This document shows, piece by piece, positions 55,594-64,000 of a DNA stretch of 64,000 bases (positions are counted from its first letter, which is position 1; each line of letters opens with the position of its first letter). The position numbers and the translations under genes were made by a program. This stretch comes from Burkholderiales bacterium (lineage in GTDB: Bacteria; Pseudomonadota; Gammaproteobacteria; Burkholderiales; SG8-41). The notes beneath the pieces are model-generated. The model was not told the DNA's origin and did no database searches. It worked only from the letters and a program-made list of their open reading frames with translations. The stretch covers positions 24,895 through 88,894 of the forward strand of contig JAURHM010000005.1 in the NCBI GenBank assembly GCA_030833315.1, given 5' to 3'.

Positions 55594-56592
55594 TTACTCC
55601 GCGCGGTAGGCGTGGGTGGTCATGAGTTCAAACACTTTGCGCTGTTTGCCGTCGCGTCCCTTGCCGGTGACCTCGGTTCGCACCACTGCCACCAGGCGGC
55701 CGTGATGCACAACCTTGGAACGGATTTTCAGCGCGCGGCCCTCGCCGGGACTGATATACCAGGCCGACAGCGCGGTGAGCTGCCAGTGCGGCGTCAGCGC
55801 GGCACTGGCGTTTTCAGCAGCCAGTCCGAGCAGAATGCCGCCCTGCACATGTCCGACGCGGTTGCCGATATGCGGGCCGTTCTTCACCGTCGCATGCGAA
55901 CCGCCAGGCTGATGGGTCGACTGCACACCCCAGAAATGCCTTACAAAGGAACCGCCGTGCTCGCGCACCCAAGCCAGCGAGGCTTCCGCGGCTGCAACAA
56001 TTTTTTTCTCGTCCGGAAGGAGTTTGCCGCCAGGAATATCTGGCGTCGGGTTCTCGCCCCGGCGACGGTGCGGCACCGGATGCAGCTCGACGCCCTTCGG
56101 CGGCTTCAGCACCATGAAGGTTGCCGTGCCCGTGCACACCAGCCCGGCCTCGTTACGGATCGTCACGGTACTCAAACCCTGGCGACCCGCAGCACCTTCG
56201 ACAAAACCGTGCATCTCGCCGCGACCATGCAGACGGCCATCGGCACGTGCACCTGTGAACTGCAAATTCATCGTCACCGTTGCCAGCCGCGTACTCGGCT
56301 CCAGACCAGCACGCACCGCACCAGCCATCGCCAGATCCGCAAGGATCGCAAAGCCCGAAAGGCTCAGCTGCCCGTCCACCGTCGATGAGAAGGGCTGGAC
56401 ATCCACCGACAGCGAGGTGTGGTCGGTGCCGACATGGTCATAGGACAGATCCAGGAAATTGCCGGCGAAGTGATAACCCGGCTCGCGGTTCAGCGCGACC
56501 CCGCGTATCACCTGTGTGCGAATCAGGGCCAGCGTGGATTCATCAACGGGTGCTGCGGGCGACGGCGTCGCGTGTTTCGGATATTCGGTCAT
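55594..56592 (-). CDS. PaaI-type double hot-dog acyl-CoA thioesterase
   Basis: A 332-residue protein from the ATG at 56592. Two hot-dog domains are seen: one around 60-170 (SGFAILADLAMAGAVRAGL... ATVTMNLQFTGA) and one around 230-330 (NRVGHVQGGILLGLAAENA... LTALSAWYISPGEG). The GHVQGG loop is the PaaI-like active site, while the first domain lacks an equally clear one. Its acyl substrate is unknown. It is 2 bp before the radical SAM gene. Confidence 0.82.
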   Translation of the reverse strand: MTEYPKHATPSPAAPVDESTLALIRTQVIRGVALNREPGYHFAGNFLDLSYDHVGTDHTSLSVDVQPFSSTVDGQLSLSGFAILADLAMAGAVRAGLEPSTRLATVTMNLQFTGARADGRLHGRGEMHGFVEGAAGRQGLSTVTIRNEAGLVCTGTATFMVLKPPKGVELHPVPHRRRGENPTPDIPGGKLLPDEKKIVAAAEASLAWVREHGGSFVRHFWGVQSTHQPGGSHATVKNGPHIGNRVGHVQGGILLGLAAENASAALTPHWQLTALSAWYISPGEGRALKIRSKVVHHGRLVAVVRTEVTGKGRDGKQRKVFELMTTHAYRAE

Positions 56593-56671
56593 GCTGCGAT
56601 TGTAACAAGCGCCTGCGTCGTTGCCCCGCCGCGACCACAGGCTGGCGTGAATATTTAATGGTCTGTTTTTA

Positions 56672-57556
56672 TTATTCTTTTCTGTCAGCGCCACGAAGGG
56701 CCGCAGCAACCGCATCCAGCGCAGCAATCGGGGCACGGCCCTGCGCCCGCGCCAGATCCAACGCTACCGCATTCAACGCACGGTAGGCCTCGGCAAGCCG
56801 CGGATCCAGTGCAGTCAGCGCCGCCAGCTGTCGTGAAACCACCGCAGCATCACCCCGCGCCACCGGCCCGGTCAGCGCCCGCACCGTCCCCAGCGCAAAT
56901 ACATTGTCGAGAGTCTCGCGCACCAGCGGCTCCATCATCGACTGCGCCGTGGCACGGTCCAGCCCAGCGCTTTCATACGCACGCAGCCCGGATTCCATCA
57001 AAGCCGTCAGATCGTTGCACACCAGCACGCTGGCCGCGTGATACAGCGTCTTGCCCGCCGGATCAATCTGCGCCACGCGTGCACCAAGTTGTGCGAACAG
57101 CGGCCGTAGAAGCGCCAGTGCTGCGGCGTCGCCTTCAACCGTGCACCAGGTGCCGGCAAACGATTCAAGCGCCCTCTCCGGCTCGGCAAAACTTTTCAGC
57201 GGATGCACGCTCGCCAGCTTTGCCCCGCAGGCCACTAACGGCGAGAGGATCGATGCGGCTTGCGCACCGCTGCAATGAAACAGCACATCTCCGGCGCGCA
57301 CGTTACCGGTCGCCGCCAGCGCCGAAGCCATCGATGCAATCGCGCCATCCGGCGGCGTCAGCAGCCACAACGCTGCAGGCCGCATGTCAGCCAGCTTACG
57401 CACTGCCCGACCGCTGCCGATAAAAGCCACCGCCGCTTCCGCTGTCACGAACTCGGCGCTCAGTACGTCCTGCAACGCACAAAGTCCCTTGCGCACGAGT
57501 AATGCGCCCAGCGTGAGCCCGACGCGTCCGGGACCAATGATGTTGAGCGTCGTCAT
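56672..57556 (-). CDS. Rossmann-fold DUF2520 protein
   Basis: A 294-residue protein with an N-terminal NAD(P)-binding GPGRVGLTLG motif and LFHCSGAQAASIL, SVHPLKSFAEPE, then a helical DUF2520 domain (HAASVLVCNDLTALMESGL). It resembles ketopantoate or pyrroline-carboxylate reductases in layout; no substrate is known. Confidence 0.88.
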   Translation of the reverse strand: MTTLNIIGPGRVGLTLGALLVRKGLCALQDVLSAEFVTAEAAVAFIGSGRAVRKLADMRPAALWLLTPPDGAIASMASALAATGNVRAGDVLFHCSGAQAASILSPLVACGAKLASVHPLKSFAEPERALESFAGTWCTVEGDAAALALLRPLFAQLGARVAQIDPAGKTLYHAASVLVCNDLTALMESGLRAYESAGLDRATAQSMMEPLVRETLDNVFALGTVRALTGPVARGDAAVVSRQLAALTALDPRLAEAYRALNAVALDLARAQGRAPIAALDAVAAALRGADRKE

Positions 57557-57575
57557 CTGATGAAGGACTGGTTGA

Positions 57576-58013
57576 TTACCAGGGTGCCGGCGTAGCCGCC
57601 GCGATCAGCAACAGATCGACATACCGCCCCGCACCACTGGTCAGCACAGGGTAATGCCGGTCGCTGATAAAACGCAGGCGGCCATTCTCATCCTCAATGC
57701 GCACCTGCACGGAATAGGTAAAACGTTCTTCAATCCGTTTCGGGTCGTAGGCAATCTCAAAGGCAAGCGGAACCTGCCGGCCGGCGGTCTTGATCACCTG
57801 CTCGCCGATCACGGTCGCCGGTGAGTCGGCGCGTGAGACATCAACGAGGCGGTCCTTGACGACTGCGGATGGCGGCAGAGCGATGCTTACGCGGCAGGTC
57901 ATGCAGCCGGTTACGATCTTCGATTGGACCGGCGACGCCGAATTCAAAGCGCACCCCGTAATCAAAAAAGCACAGCCCAAAACAAAGGCTGCTTTTCTTA
58001 ATACATTCATCAA
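57576..58013 (-). CDS. YbaY/YscW-family lipoprotein
   Basis: A 145-residue lipoprotein; the lipobox is ITGC with Cys21. The body matches the YbaY type: SIALPPSAVVKDRLVDVSRADSPATVIGEQVI and FISDRHYPVLT. The second ATG (58010) may be the true start. It is divergent from phoD. Confidence 0.82.
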   Translation of the reverse strand: MMNVLRKAAFVLGCAFLITGCALNSASPVQSKIVTGCMTCRVSIALPPSAVVKDRLVDVSRADSPATVIGEQVIKTAGRQVPLAFEIAYDPKRIEERFTYSVQVRIEDENGRLRFISDRHYPVLTSGAGRYVDLLLIAAATPAPW

Positions 58014-58134
58014 CTTCCCTCACAGGCAAACAACTGCATCGTTGCAGTTTACCCAATTAATCAGCTCAAACACCCTGAAACTCCTTGTGCGGGCCTGTCC
58101 ACAAACCGTAACGGTCAGGCGTTATAGTTTCAAT

Positions 58135-59682
58135 ATGAACAACACCCGTCGCAGCTTGCTGATCCGCAGCGCCGCCCTTTCCGCCGCGCTGGCCCTGCCC
58201 GCCACCCGCATCCTTGCACAGCCGCGCTTTGCGCAGAATCCGTTCTCGCTGGGCGTCGCCTCCGGTTATCCGCAACCCGAAAGCGTGGTGCTGTGGACGC
58301 GGCTGGCACCGGATCCGTTGAACGGCGGCGGCATGCCAGACGCGAATGTGCCGGTGCGCTGGGAGATTGCCGCGGATGCCAAGTTCAGCAAAATTGTCGA
58401 TCGCGGCGAAGGGTTGGCAATGCCGCAGTTGGCGCATGCGGTGCATGTGCAGGCGAAAGGGCTCGCACCATCGCATTGGTATTGGTACCGCTTCATGGCC
58501 GGCGATGCGGTGAGCACGGTCGGCCGCACGCGCAGCGCGCCGGCCGCCGACGACGCCCGCGGCAAGCTCAGTTTTGCGGTGGCCTCATGCCAGCACTACG
58601 AACACGGCTTTTATGCCGCCTATCGCGACATGGCCGGTCAGGAGCTGGATTTCGTGATGCATGTCGGCGACTACATCTACGAAAGTTCCTGGGGCAAGGG
58701 CCGGGTGCGTGATCACCATATCCCCGAGCCCTATACACTGGCCGATTACCGCAACCGTTACGCGCAGTACAAGATGGACCCGAACCTGCAGGCCGCCCAT
58801 GCCGCCTGCCCCTGGCTGGTGACCTGGGATGATCACGAAGTCGATAACGATTACGCAAATGACCGCTCACAGGACCTTGACCCGGTCGAGGCCTTCCTCG
58901 CCCGCCGCGCCGCCGCTTATCAGGCCTATTACGAACACATGCCGCTGCCGCCCGGCACCTTCAGCGGTGGGCCGAACATGAAGATCTATGGCACGCATGC
59001 GATGGGCCAGCTTGCGCGTATCCAGCTGCTCGACATGCGCCAGTACCGCGATTACCACGTGTGCTCGCGCCCCGGACGCGGCGGCGGCAATCAGGTCAAT
59101 GTGGCGGAGTGCGCGGACCGCACGAAAACGGAACACTCGATTCTGGGGCGCACGCAGGAACAATGGCTGGAACAGGCGCTGGCGGCCTCACCTGCGCGCT
59201 GGAACATCATCGCGCAGACCACGCTGATGGCACAGGCCGATCGCGGCGCCGACACGCGCACGGTCTATACCGATGGCTGGGACGGTTACCCTGCGGCGCG
59301 TGAGCGGCTGCTCAAGTTCATTGCCGAACGCAAGGTTCGCAATCCGGTAGTACTTGGCGGCGATGTGCACTTCGCTGCGGCCTGCGACCTGAAAGTGGAT
59401 TTCGACAATGAACGCTCGCCGGTGGTGGCCAGCGAGTTTGTCGCAACATCGATCACGTCCTACGGCCCGAGCCGCGCGCGCAACGAAACACTGCTCGCCA
59501 AAAATCCGCATGTGAAATTCGCCAACAGCCAGCGGCGCGGCTATTCGAAATACGAAGTCACGCCGCGGCGATGGGAAACCAGCTTCCGCGGCGTTTACGA
59601 TGCCGCCGATCCGCAATCGCGGGCGTATAACCTCGGGCAATATGTAGTGGAGGATGGCAAGTCGGGGGTGCAGCGCGGTTGA
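58135..59682 (+). CDS. phoD: PhoD-type alkaline phosphatase, Tat exported
   Basis: Calcium/iron-dependent phosphodiesterase/phosphatase of the PhoD family, 515 residues from the ATG at 58135; the long open frame before it is non-family. A Tat signal (TRRSLLIRSAALSAALALPATRILAQP) is followed by the PhoD N-terminal domain FSLGVASGYPQPESVVLWTRL. Metallophosphatase motifs: MHVGDYIYESSWG, VTWDDHEVDNDYAND, and VLGGDVHFAAAC. No PHO box was found upstream. Confidence 0.93.
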   Translation: MNNTRRSLLIRSAALSAALALPATRILAQPRFAQNPFSLGVASGYPQPESVVLWTRLAPDPLNGGGMPDANVPVRWEIAADAKFSKIVDRGEGLAMPQLAHAVHVQAKGLAPSHWYWYRFMAGDAVSTVGRTRSAPAADDARGKLSFAVASCQHYEHGFYAAYRDMAGQELDFVMHVGDYIYESSWGKGRVRDHHIPEPYTLADYRNRYAQYKMDPNLQAAHAACPWLVTWDDHEVDNDYANDRSQDLDPVEAFLARRAAAYQAYYEHMPLPPGTFSGGPNMKIYGTHAMGQLARIQLLDMRQYRDYHVCSRPGRGGGNQVNVAECADRTKTEHSILGRTQEQWLEQALAASPARWNIIAQTTLMAQADRGADTRTVYTDGWDGYPAARERLLKFIAERKVRNPVVLGGDVHFAAACDLKVDFDNERSPVVASEFVATSITSYGPSRARNETLLAKNPHVKFANSQRRGYSKYEVTPRRWETSFRGVYDAADPQSRAYNLGQYVVEDGKSGVQRG

Positions 59683-59733
59683 GTATTACCGCCGGGCATC
59701 GGATCGGCGCAGACGCCTGATTTGGAGCACATG

Positions 59734-59763
59734 ATTCCGGCTTGCGCTGCGCGCGTCCGGAAT
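59734..59763. repeat. REP-like palindrome after phoD
   Basis: ATTCCGG and CCGGAAT enclose a GC-rich core (CTTGCGCTGCGCGCGT). It lies in the 125-bp gap after phoD and looks like an extragenic palindrome. No other close copy was seen in the window. Confidence 0.45.
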
Positions 59764-59807
59764 AACTTATTACTCCAGGTATTTTTTTATATTGACTTTT
59801 CAGTCAA

Positions 59808-60098
59808 TCACAGACCGAGGATACGGCCAATGTCCGCGGCATAACGGCTGATCGTTGTGCCCTCGTAAATCGCCTCGTCCACGGTCTCGTCGAGCAGGTC
59901 GCGGATGTCATGCAGGCTGTCACTGACCCAGTGGTGGCGTTGCACCGGTGAGTTGAGCACATTGCGCAGGGTCTCCACTTCATCGCGCAAACGCTGCACG
60001 TCTTCCGCACCACCCTGCACTTTCGCCAGGTCGCGCTCAAGCGCATGGATCAGTTCCGCGGCCTGTTCGAGGTCGATTTCTTTTGCATTGTTGCTCAT
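59808..60098 (-). CDS. Small coiled-coil protein, unknown
   Basis: A 96-residue acidic protein I do not recognise. The heptad-rich part (LIHALERDLAKVQGGAEDVQRLRDEVETLRNVL, abbreviated region about 15-50) predicts a coiled coil; the second half has WVSDSLHDIRDLLDETVDEAI. No signal or membrane segment is seen. It is 21 bp upstream of the Hsp15 gene on the same strand, so it may share its transcript. Confidence 0.75.
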   Translation of the reverse strand: MSNNAKEIDLEQAAELIHALERDLAKVQGGAEDVQRLRDEVETLRNVLNSPVQRHHWVSDSLHDIRDLLDETVDEAIYEGTTISRYAADIGRILGL

Positions 60099-60119
60099 GA
60101 CTGTATTCCTTTTGCGAAT

Positions 60120-60494
60120 CTAGTGGTCGCGCCAGCGGTCAAGCTGCCGCCGCTCGCGCTTGGTCGGCCGGCCGTGGATGTCCTGCGCGGGATCGGCGGC
60201 GAACTTGCGCAATGCCGCCTGTTCTTCACGCCGGATGCGGCCGGCTTCGTCTTCAGCATACAGCGTACGCGCAACGGTTGCCGGACCGCGTTTGTCCGAT
60301 AGCTGCTCGACACGGATCAGCCATTCCGCATTGCCGATCTGGATCGCCAGTTCGTCACCGACGCGCAGATCCTTCGCCGGCTTGACGCGCTCGCCGTTGA
60401 CGCGGACCTTGCCGCCTTCGACCGCCTGCTGCGCCACCGAACGGGTCTTGAAAAAACGTGCGGCCCACAGCCACTTGTCGATGCGGACAGACAT
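60120..60494 (-). CDS. hslR: Hsp15-like S4-domain RNA-binding protein
   Basis: A 124-residue S4 protein starting MSVRIDKWLWAARFFKTRS from the ATG at 60494. The S4 motif VEGGKVRVNGERVKPAKDLRVGDEL is clear, and the C-terminus is basic (RPTKRERRQLDRW). E. coli Hsp15 binds stalled 50S subunits carrying nascent chains. It begins one base after the DUF4870 stop. Confidence 0.9.
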   Translation of the reverse strand: MSVRIDKWLWAARFFKTRSVAQQAVEGGKVRVNGERVKPAKDLRVGDELAIQIGNAEWLIRVEQLSDKRGPATVARTLYAEDEAGRIRREEQAALRKFAADPAQDIHGRPTKRERRQLDRWRDH

Positions 60495-60495
60495 C

Positions 60496-60909
60496 TCAGT
60501 CCGGCATCGGCATTGCTTTGCGGCCCGGCAGCGCAAGCCAGCCGCGGACGATCCGGTAGAGAATCCACAGCCCGACGACAATCATCAACGGTATGCCGAT
60601 CACCATGCCGATGAAGGTCGCGATCAGCAAGCCGGCAATCACCACCCACAGCAGCGACCACCAGAAGGTACGGATTTGCCAGGAGAAATGCGAGTCAAGG
60701 AATGTGCCGCGCACCTCGTTGCGTTTCACGTAATTGATGATCACCGCGATGATCGACGGCCAGCCGGTCAGGAAAGCCGTGACGATGAATGCCGCACTGA
60801 ACATGCCCGTCATCACGCTGAAGGCATGCAGTGCATAGATGATGTGCGTAAGCGTGATCAGATCCTGCGAAACCACCGGCGCCAGGGTCTTGCCGTCAAT
60901 GTCGGTCAT
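60496..60909 (-). CDS. DUF4870-like membrane protein
   Basis: A 137-residue protein with three helices (about 20-45, 80-110 and 110-130) and a conserved HFSWQIRTFWWSLLW segment. It resembles Tic20-like DUF4870 proteins of unknown function. It lies between the Hsp15 gene and a DUF2237 gene. Confidence 0.78.
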   Translation of the reverse strand: MTDIDGKTLAPVVSQDLITLTHIIYALHAFSVMTGMFSAAFIVTAFLTGWPSIIAVIINYVKRNEVRGTFLDSHFSWQIRTFWWSLLWVVIAGLLIATFIGMVIGIPLMIVVGLWILYRIVRGWLALPGRKAMPMPD

Positions 60910-60921
60910 GAGTGTCCTTCC

Positions 60922-61311
60922 TTATGAAAGGTCAATGGCGTGTTTCTTGAAATCCGCAAGTGAAGCAAACTCCAGCGACGCCTCATGCGTTGCCCCGAGC
61001 ACCACCCGCGGTGCGCACCCCGCATCGAGCGCCTCGCGCCAGCGCGGCGCGCAAAGGCACCAGCGGTCGCCCGGCTGCAGGCCTGGAAAACCGAACTCCG
61101 GCACCGGCGTCGACAGGTCATTGCCGCGGCCCTTGCTGAATTCCAGAAACTCAGCAGTCATTACCGCGCACACCGTATGCACGCCGGCGTCTTCCGGACT
61201 GGTATTGCAGCAGCCGTCTCGGAAAAAGCCGGTCATCGGCCGCTCGCTGCAGGACTGCAGCTTCTCACCCAGCACGTTGCGGGCAAATTCATTGGGATCA
61301 AAACGTCGCAT
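60922..61311 (-). CDS. DUF2237 family protein
   Basis: A 129-residue protein with the family pattern NVLGEKLQSCSERPMTGFFRDG, HTVCAVMTAEFLEFSKGRGNDLSTP, and PGDRWCLCAPRWREAL. Five Cys include pairs that could bind metal. The function is unknown. Confidence 0.88.
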   Translation of the reverse strand: MRRFDPNEFARNVLGEKLQSCSERPMTGFFRDGCCNTSPEDAGVHTVCAVMTAEFLEFSKGRGNDLSTPVPEFGFPGLQPGDRWCLCAPRWREALDAGCAPRVVLGATHEASLEFASLADFKKHAIDLS

Positions 61312-61337
61312 CGCTCAACTCCTCGTTCTGCGGCAAA

Positions 61338-62843
61338 TCACGCGTGGACATGGCGCGTCTGGCGCAGCTTGCCACGCGCGCCCGGCTGCGGTTCCGGCCG
61401 CGTGCCGGATTTCATGAAGGGCAAGCGCCCCTTGGCGCCGCTCGCTTCGTAGTCGAAGGCCACCGACTCAACCACCAGCGCTGCATCGGCACCGTTTTCC
61501 AGAAGGAAATCGTGCAGGTACCCGCACAATTTTTCCAGCGCAAATTCATGGGTCTTCGCCGTCCGCGAATACAGCCAATCGGTGAACTGCATGAAGCGCG
61601 CAAACGGCGCATCAACCAGAAGCAGCGGCAAGGCACGATGGAAACGGCCGGAGTTGCCGATCAGGTCCCAGTAACGGGCGAAGCGCACGATGCGTTGTAC
61701 GTCGGTGAAGCTCACGGCGTCGGTGGCCAGCACCACATAAGGCGTATCGGGACTGTAGCGCATCGAATGCGCGGTCGTGTGGCGGTCGATGGGCGCGCCG
61801 CGCAGGCGCTTGAGGATGCCGACCTGGATTTCGTGCGGCTTCAGCGCATACAGCCGGTCAAAGCCGCGGCCGAAGGTGGCAAGGTCCTCACCGGGCAGCC
61901 CGGCAATCAGATCAACATGGATCAGGGCGGGCGATTCCTCGCGCAGCCAGCGCAGATTGGCCTCGGCCAGCGCATTGTCCTGCTTGCGCGAGATGCGCGA
62001 CTGCACCGCCTCGTCCCAGGTCTGGATTCCCACTTCAAAATGCAGCCGGCCCTGCGGGAAACGCAGGATCGCCGCCTTGAGTTTTTCCGGCAGGTGATCA
62101 GGGATCAGTTCGAAATGGATGAACAGGTCATCGCTGAGGCGTTCCAGAAAGAAATCCAGAATCGCCAGACTCGCTGCCACTTTCAGATTGAAGGTACGGT
62201 CAACAAAGCGGAAATGCCGAGCGCCGCGGTCATACAACGCCTTCAGTTCAGCCAGGAAACGCTCCTGCTCGAAGGGCCAGGCCGTTTTATCCAGCGCCGA
62301 CAGACAGAACTCGCACTTGAACGGACAGCCGCGCGAGGCCTCGACATAAATGAACCGTCGCGCGATGTCCTCGTCGCTGTATTCGGCGTAAGGCAAGGTG
62401 ATATCCGAGAGCCTGGGCTGTTTGCCGGCATGCACCTTCTGCGCCGGTGCCCGTCCGGCCACGATGTCGGCGCACAGTTGCGGGAAGGTAATGTCACCCC
62501 AGCCGGTGACCACGTAATCGGCGAGCGCACAGATGCGCTGCTCTCCGGTTTCGTAACTGACCTCGGGGCCGCCCACAACAACAATGATTTCCGGCGCGAC
62601 GCGCTTGATGATGGCAATCAGCCGCGTGGTTTCCTCGACATTCCAGATATAGACGCCGAAACCAATCAGCCGCGGCCGGTCGGCAAGCAGCTTTTCCGCG
62701 ATGTCCGCCGGCCGGTCGCCGAGCACGAATTCACGGATGCGGGTCGCCGCACGCAGTTCGCCCATATTGGCGCGCAGATAACGCAGGCCGAGGGCCGCAT
62801 GGACATAGCGGGCGTTGATTGTGGTCAGAATGATGCCGGACAT
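61338..62843 (-). CDS. B12-binding domain radical SAM protein (DUF4080)
   Basis: A 501-residue enzyme. The N-terminal cobalamin-binding-like fold (1-140) reads IIVVVGGPEVSYE, the SAM core has ASRGCPFKCEFCLSALD (CxxxCxxC), and a DUF4080 domain occupies the C-terminal third. Members are often called B12-dependent methyltransferase-like radical SAM enzymes. No substrate is known. The next gene on this strand is a DUF2237 gene. Confidence 0.9.
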   Translation of the reverse strand: MSGIILTTINARYVHAALGLRYLRANMGELRAATRIREFVLGDRPADIAEKLLADRPRLIGFGVYIWNVEETTRLIAIIKRVAPEIIVVVGGPEVSYETGEQRICALADYVVTGWGDITFPQLCADIVAGRAPAQKVHAGKQPRLSDITLPYAEYSDEDIARRFIYVEASRGCPFKCEFCLSALDKTAWPFEQERFLAELKALYDRGARHFRFVDRTFNLKVAASLAILDFFLERLSDDLFIHFELIPDHLPEKLKAAILRFPQGRLHFEVGIQTWDEAVQSRISRKQDNALAEANLRWLREESPALIHVDLIAGLPGEDLATFGRGFDRLYALKPHEIQVGILKRLRGAPIDRHTTAHSMRYSPDTPYVVLATDAVSFTDVQRIVRFARYWDLIGNSGRFHRALPLLLVDAPFARFMQFTDWLYSRTAKTHEFALEKLCGYLHDFLLENGADAALVVESVAFDYEASGAKGRLPFMKSGTRPEPQPGARGKLRQTRHVHA

Positions 62844-62932
62844 GGCGGCATTATCGCACCGGGCATGCCATCAACCGGGCGTTTTTGATACCCTAAGCCC
62901 CTTTCCTACCTTCCACACCGGACGCAATCGCC

Positions 62933-63304
62933 ATGGCCCAGAGACCCGATACCCCTGACAGCAAAATGGACGCGACGACGCTGTATCGCGAAGACGTCAT
63001 CACCGACCGCAAGGTCGGCACCATCCGCCGCATGACTCCGATCACCAGCTCTGGCGCCGACGACAGCACGCGCCCGACGGTCTATCTCGGTGAAGCGCAG
63101 ATCATGACCAACGCCGGCCCGCTGCCGATCAATTTTGAGATCGAAGCCGCAGGTCTGGCTGAAGCCGTCGAGAAATTCGGCGATGCCGCCAAGGAAGCCG
63201 TCGAGCGCACGGTGCGTGAACTGCAGGAACTGCGCCGCCAGCAGGCTTCGTCGATTGTCGTACCCGGCATGGGTAATCCCGGCAGCAAGATCCAGATTCC
63301 GTGA
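62933..63304 (+). CDS. Conserved-looking small protein of unknown function
   Basis: A 123-residue soluble protein I do not recognise. It has a polar N-terminus, a beta-rich centre (PTVYLGEAQIMTNAGPLPINFEIEA) and an acidic helix (AEAVEKFGDAAKEAVERTVRELQEL). The Nudix gene starts inside its last codons (GTGA overlap), so the two are coupled. No signal or membrane helix is seen. Confidence 0.78.
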   Translation: MAQRPDTPDSKMDATTLYREDVITDRKVGTIRRMTPITSSGADDSTRPTVYLGEAQIMTNAGPLPINFEIEAAGLAEAVEKFGDAAKEAVERTVRELQELRRQQASSIVVPGMGNPGSKIQIP

Positions 63305-63729
63305 CCGCACCCGCAACCGTTATCCGCTCCGCCGGCGTCGTCATCGCACGGCGCAGCGGCGGCGACTGGCGGCTGCTGGTACTGCGCTCGGGCAAACACT
63401 GGGATTTCCCAAAGGGTTTGCTCGACGAAGGTGAAAGCGCGCACGATGCCGCCCGGCGAGAGGCGACCGAAGGTACGGGCATTTCGGACCTGTCCTTCGA
63501 TGCCGCTGAATCGCACAAGGAAACCATCGCCTACGGTACCGGCGAAATCGCGCGGTATTACCTGGCGATCACCAAGACCCATGAAGTGATCCTGCCCATC
63601 GTGCATGAACTAGGGCAGCCCGCTTACGACGAGTGGCGCTGGGTGACGTTTGACGAATCCGAAGATGTGCTGCCGCCGCGGCTGAACGCGGTACTGGCCT
63701 GGGTACGGGATACGCTCGACGCACGCTGA
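63301..63729 (+). CDS. Nudix hydrolase with a variant Nudix box
   Basis: A 142-residue Nudix-fold protein from a GTG. The box reads GLLDEGESAHDAARREATEGTGI: G-x5-E-x7-RE-A-x-E are kept, but the second Glu of the usual EE pair is Gly. That residue normally helps hold the metal, so activity may be reduced or changed. Flanking sequence (KHWDFPKG) resembles nucleoside polyphosphate or mRNA-cap Nudix enzymes. Substrate is unknown. Confidence 0.85.
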   Translation: MTAPATVIRSAGVVIARRSGGDWRLLVLRSGKHWDFPKGLLDEGESAHDAARREATEGTGISDLSFDAAESHKETIAYGTGEIARYYLAITKTHEVILPIVHELGQPAYDEWRWVTFDESEDVLPPRLNAVLAWVRDTLDAR

Positions 63730-63748
63730 GCCGCGTGCAAACCGCAAA

Positions 63749-63780
63749 TAAAAACAGCGCCGTTCGCGGCGCTGTTTTTA
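63749..63780. terminator. Terminator after the Nudix gene
   Basis: TAAAAACAGCGCCG and its complement form a 14-bp perfect stem with a TTCG tetraloop, flanked by U/A runs so it works in both directions. It separates the Nudix gene from the convergent hydrolase. Confidence 0.9.
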
Positions 63781-63803
63781 TTAAGCAGTGACACGAATGC
63801 CGG

Positions 63804-64000
63804 TTAACGCCCCTTCTTCGCCGGGATAATCGGTAACATCAGATAGGACGCCGTCTTGCCGCCGGCATAAATCGTGTTTTTCGCGCCGGCGTTGTAATCG
63901 CAGTGGTAATGCGTATACGGCGCACTGCCGGCACCGTCGCGGGGCTGGATATCGATACGGATGCGGTGCCCCTTCTTGAACACCATGCTGGTCGGCCAGA
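63804..64000 (-). CDS. CocE/NonD-type hydrolase, C-terminal fragment
   Basis: Only the last 60 or so codons lie in the window. The frame reads WPTSMVFKKGHRIRIDIQP and then PRDGAGSAPYTHYHCDYNAG, ending PIIPAKKGR. This matches the C-terminal jelly-roll domain of X-Pro dipeptidyl-peptidase/cocaine-esterase-like serine hydrolases. The catalytic domain is beyond the right edge. Confidence 0.75.
   Translation of the reverse strand, partial: WPTSMVFKKGHRIRIDIQPRDGAGSAPYTHYHCDYNAGAKNTIYAGGKTASYLMLPIIPAKKGR

Noticed and set aside
57790..58134. A 115-residue N-terminal extension of phoD
   Set aside because: The Tat signal peptide starts at 58135; the extension overlaps the divergent lipoprotein gene.

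Overview
The window is a G+C-rich, gene-dense bacterial chromosome segment with no rRNA, CRISPR, IS element or prophage. Gene content points to a betaproteobacterium, most likely Burkholderiales: a DUF3567 protein, a Bug/TctC-type receptor, lutABC-type lactate genes, the order purM / hda - HAD - pcnB - folK - dNK - panB - panC, purN - DUF3108 - DUF3108 - rsmB, and radC / rpmB - rpmG / coaBC - dut. I cannot name a genus. Products are assigned from motifs read by eye; no database search was run.

Layout. 1-3050 (minus): a TRAP transporter, dctP, dctQ and a dctM cut by the left edge. 3330-6008: a P2-type cation ATPase with an FNR-type site just upstream. 6068-9678: lutC, a methylmalonate-semialdehyde dehydrogenase (mmsA) and lutB. 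9742-15401: a stubby receiver-domain remnant, then a three-gene signalling module (PhnD-like binding protein, hybrid histidine kinase, and a convergent REC-REC-Hpt protein) sitting between lutB and lutA. 15402-17713: lutA, a catalytically degenerate HtrA-like protein and greB. 17838-21810: IclR regulator, DnaQ-GIY-YIG fusion nuclease, Bug receptor and class II aldolase. 21926-25406: DUF3567, EamA exporter, purB and dedA. 25415-31081: secF, secD, yajC, tgt, queA and tRNA-Leu(CAA).

31146-38184: enoyl-CoA hydratase, a cupin, and the minus-strand run panC, panB, deoxynucleoside kinase, folK, pcnB, HAD phosphatase and hda. 38388-45845 (plus): purM, purN (no conventional start codon), two DUF3108 proteins, rsmB, an MscS channel and a fatty-acid desaturase. 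45860-47226: a duplicated terminator plus rpmG tail, rpmG, rpmB and radC. 47333-49894: coaBC, dut, cbiX and DUF192. 49957-62843 (mostly minus): PuuD-like membrane protein, YbiB, PsiF, LLM oxidoreductase, HDAC-like deacetylase, PA0069-type radical SAM, double hot-dog thioesterase, DUF2520, YbaY-like lipoprotein, phoD (plus), small coiled-coil protein, Hsp15, DUF4870, DUF2237 and a B12-binding radical SAM enzyme. 62933-63729 (plus): an unknown protein coupled to a Nudix hydrolase. The right edge cuts a CocE/NonD hydrolase.

Most of this is housekeeping. The most unusual material is the signalling module inside the lut locus, which comes with a truncated receiver gene and a split phosphorelay in which one Hpt-like domain has lost its histidine. 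Other points worth checking are the FNR-type site that implies a near-leaderless ATPase mRNA, purN translation from a non-AUG/GUG/UUG codon, the HtrA-like pseudo-protease, and the rpmG remnant.
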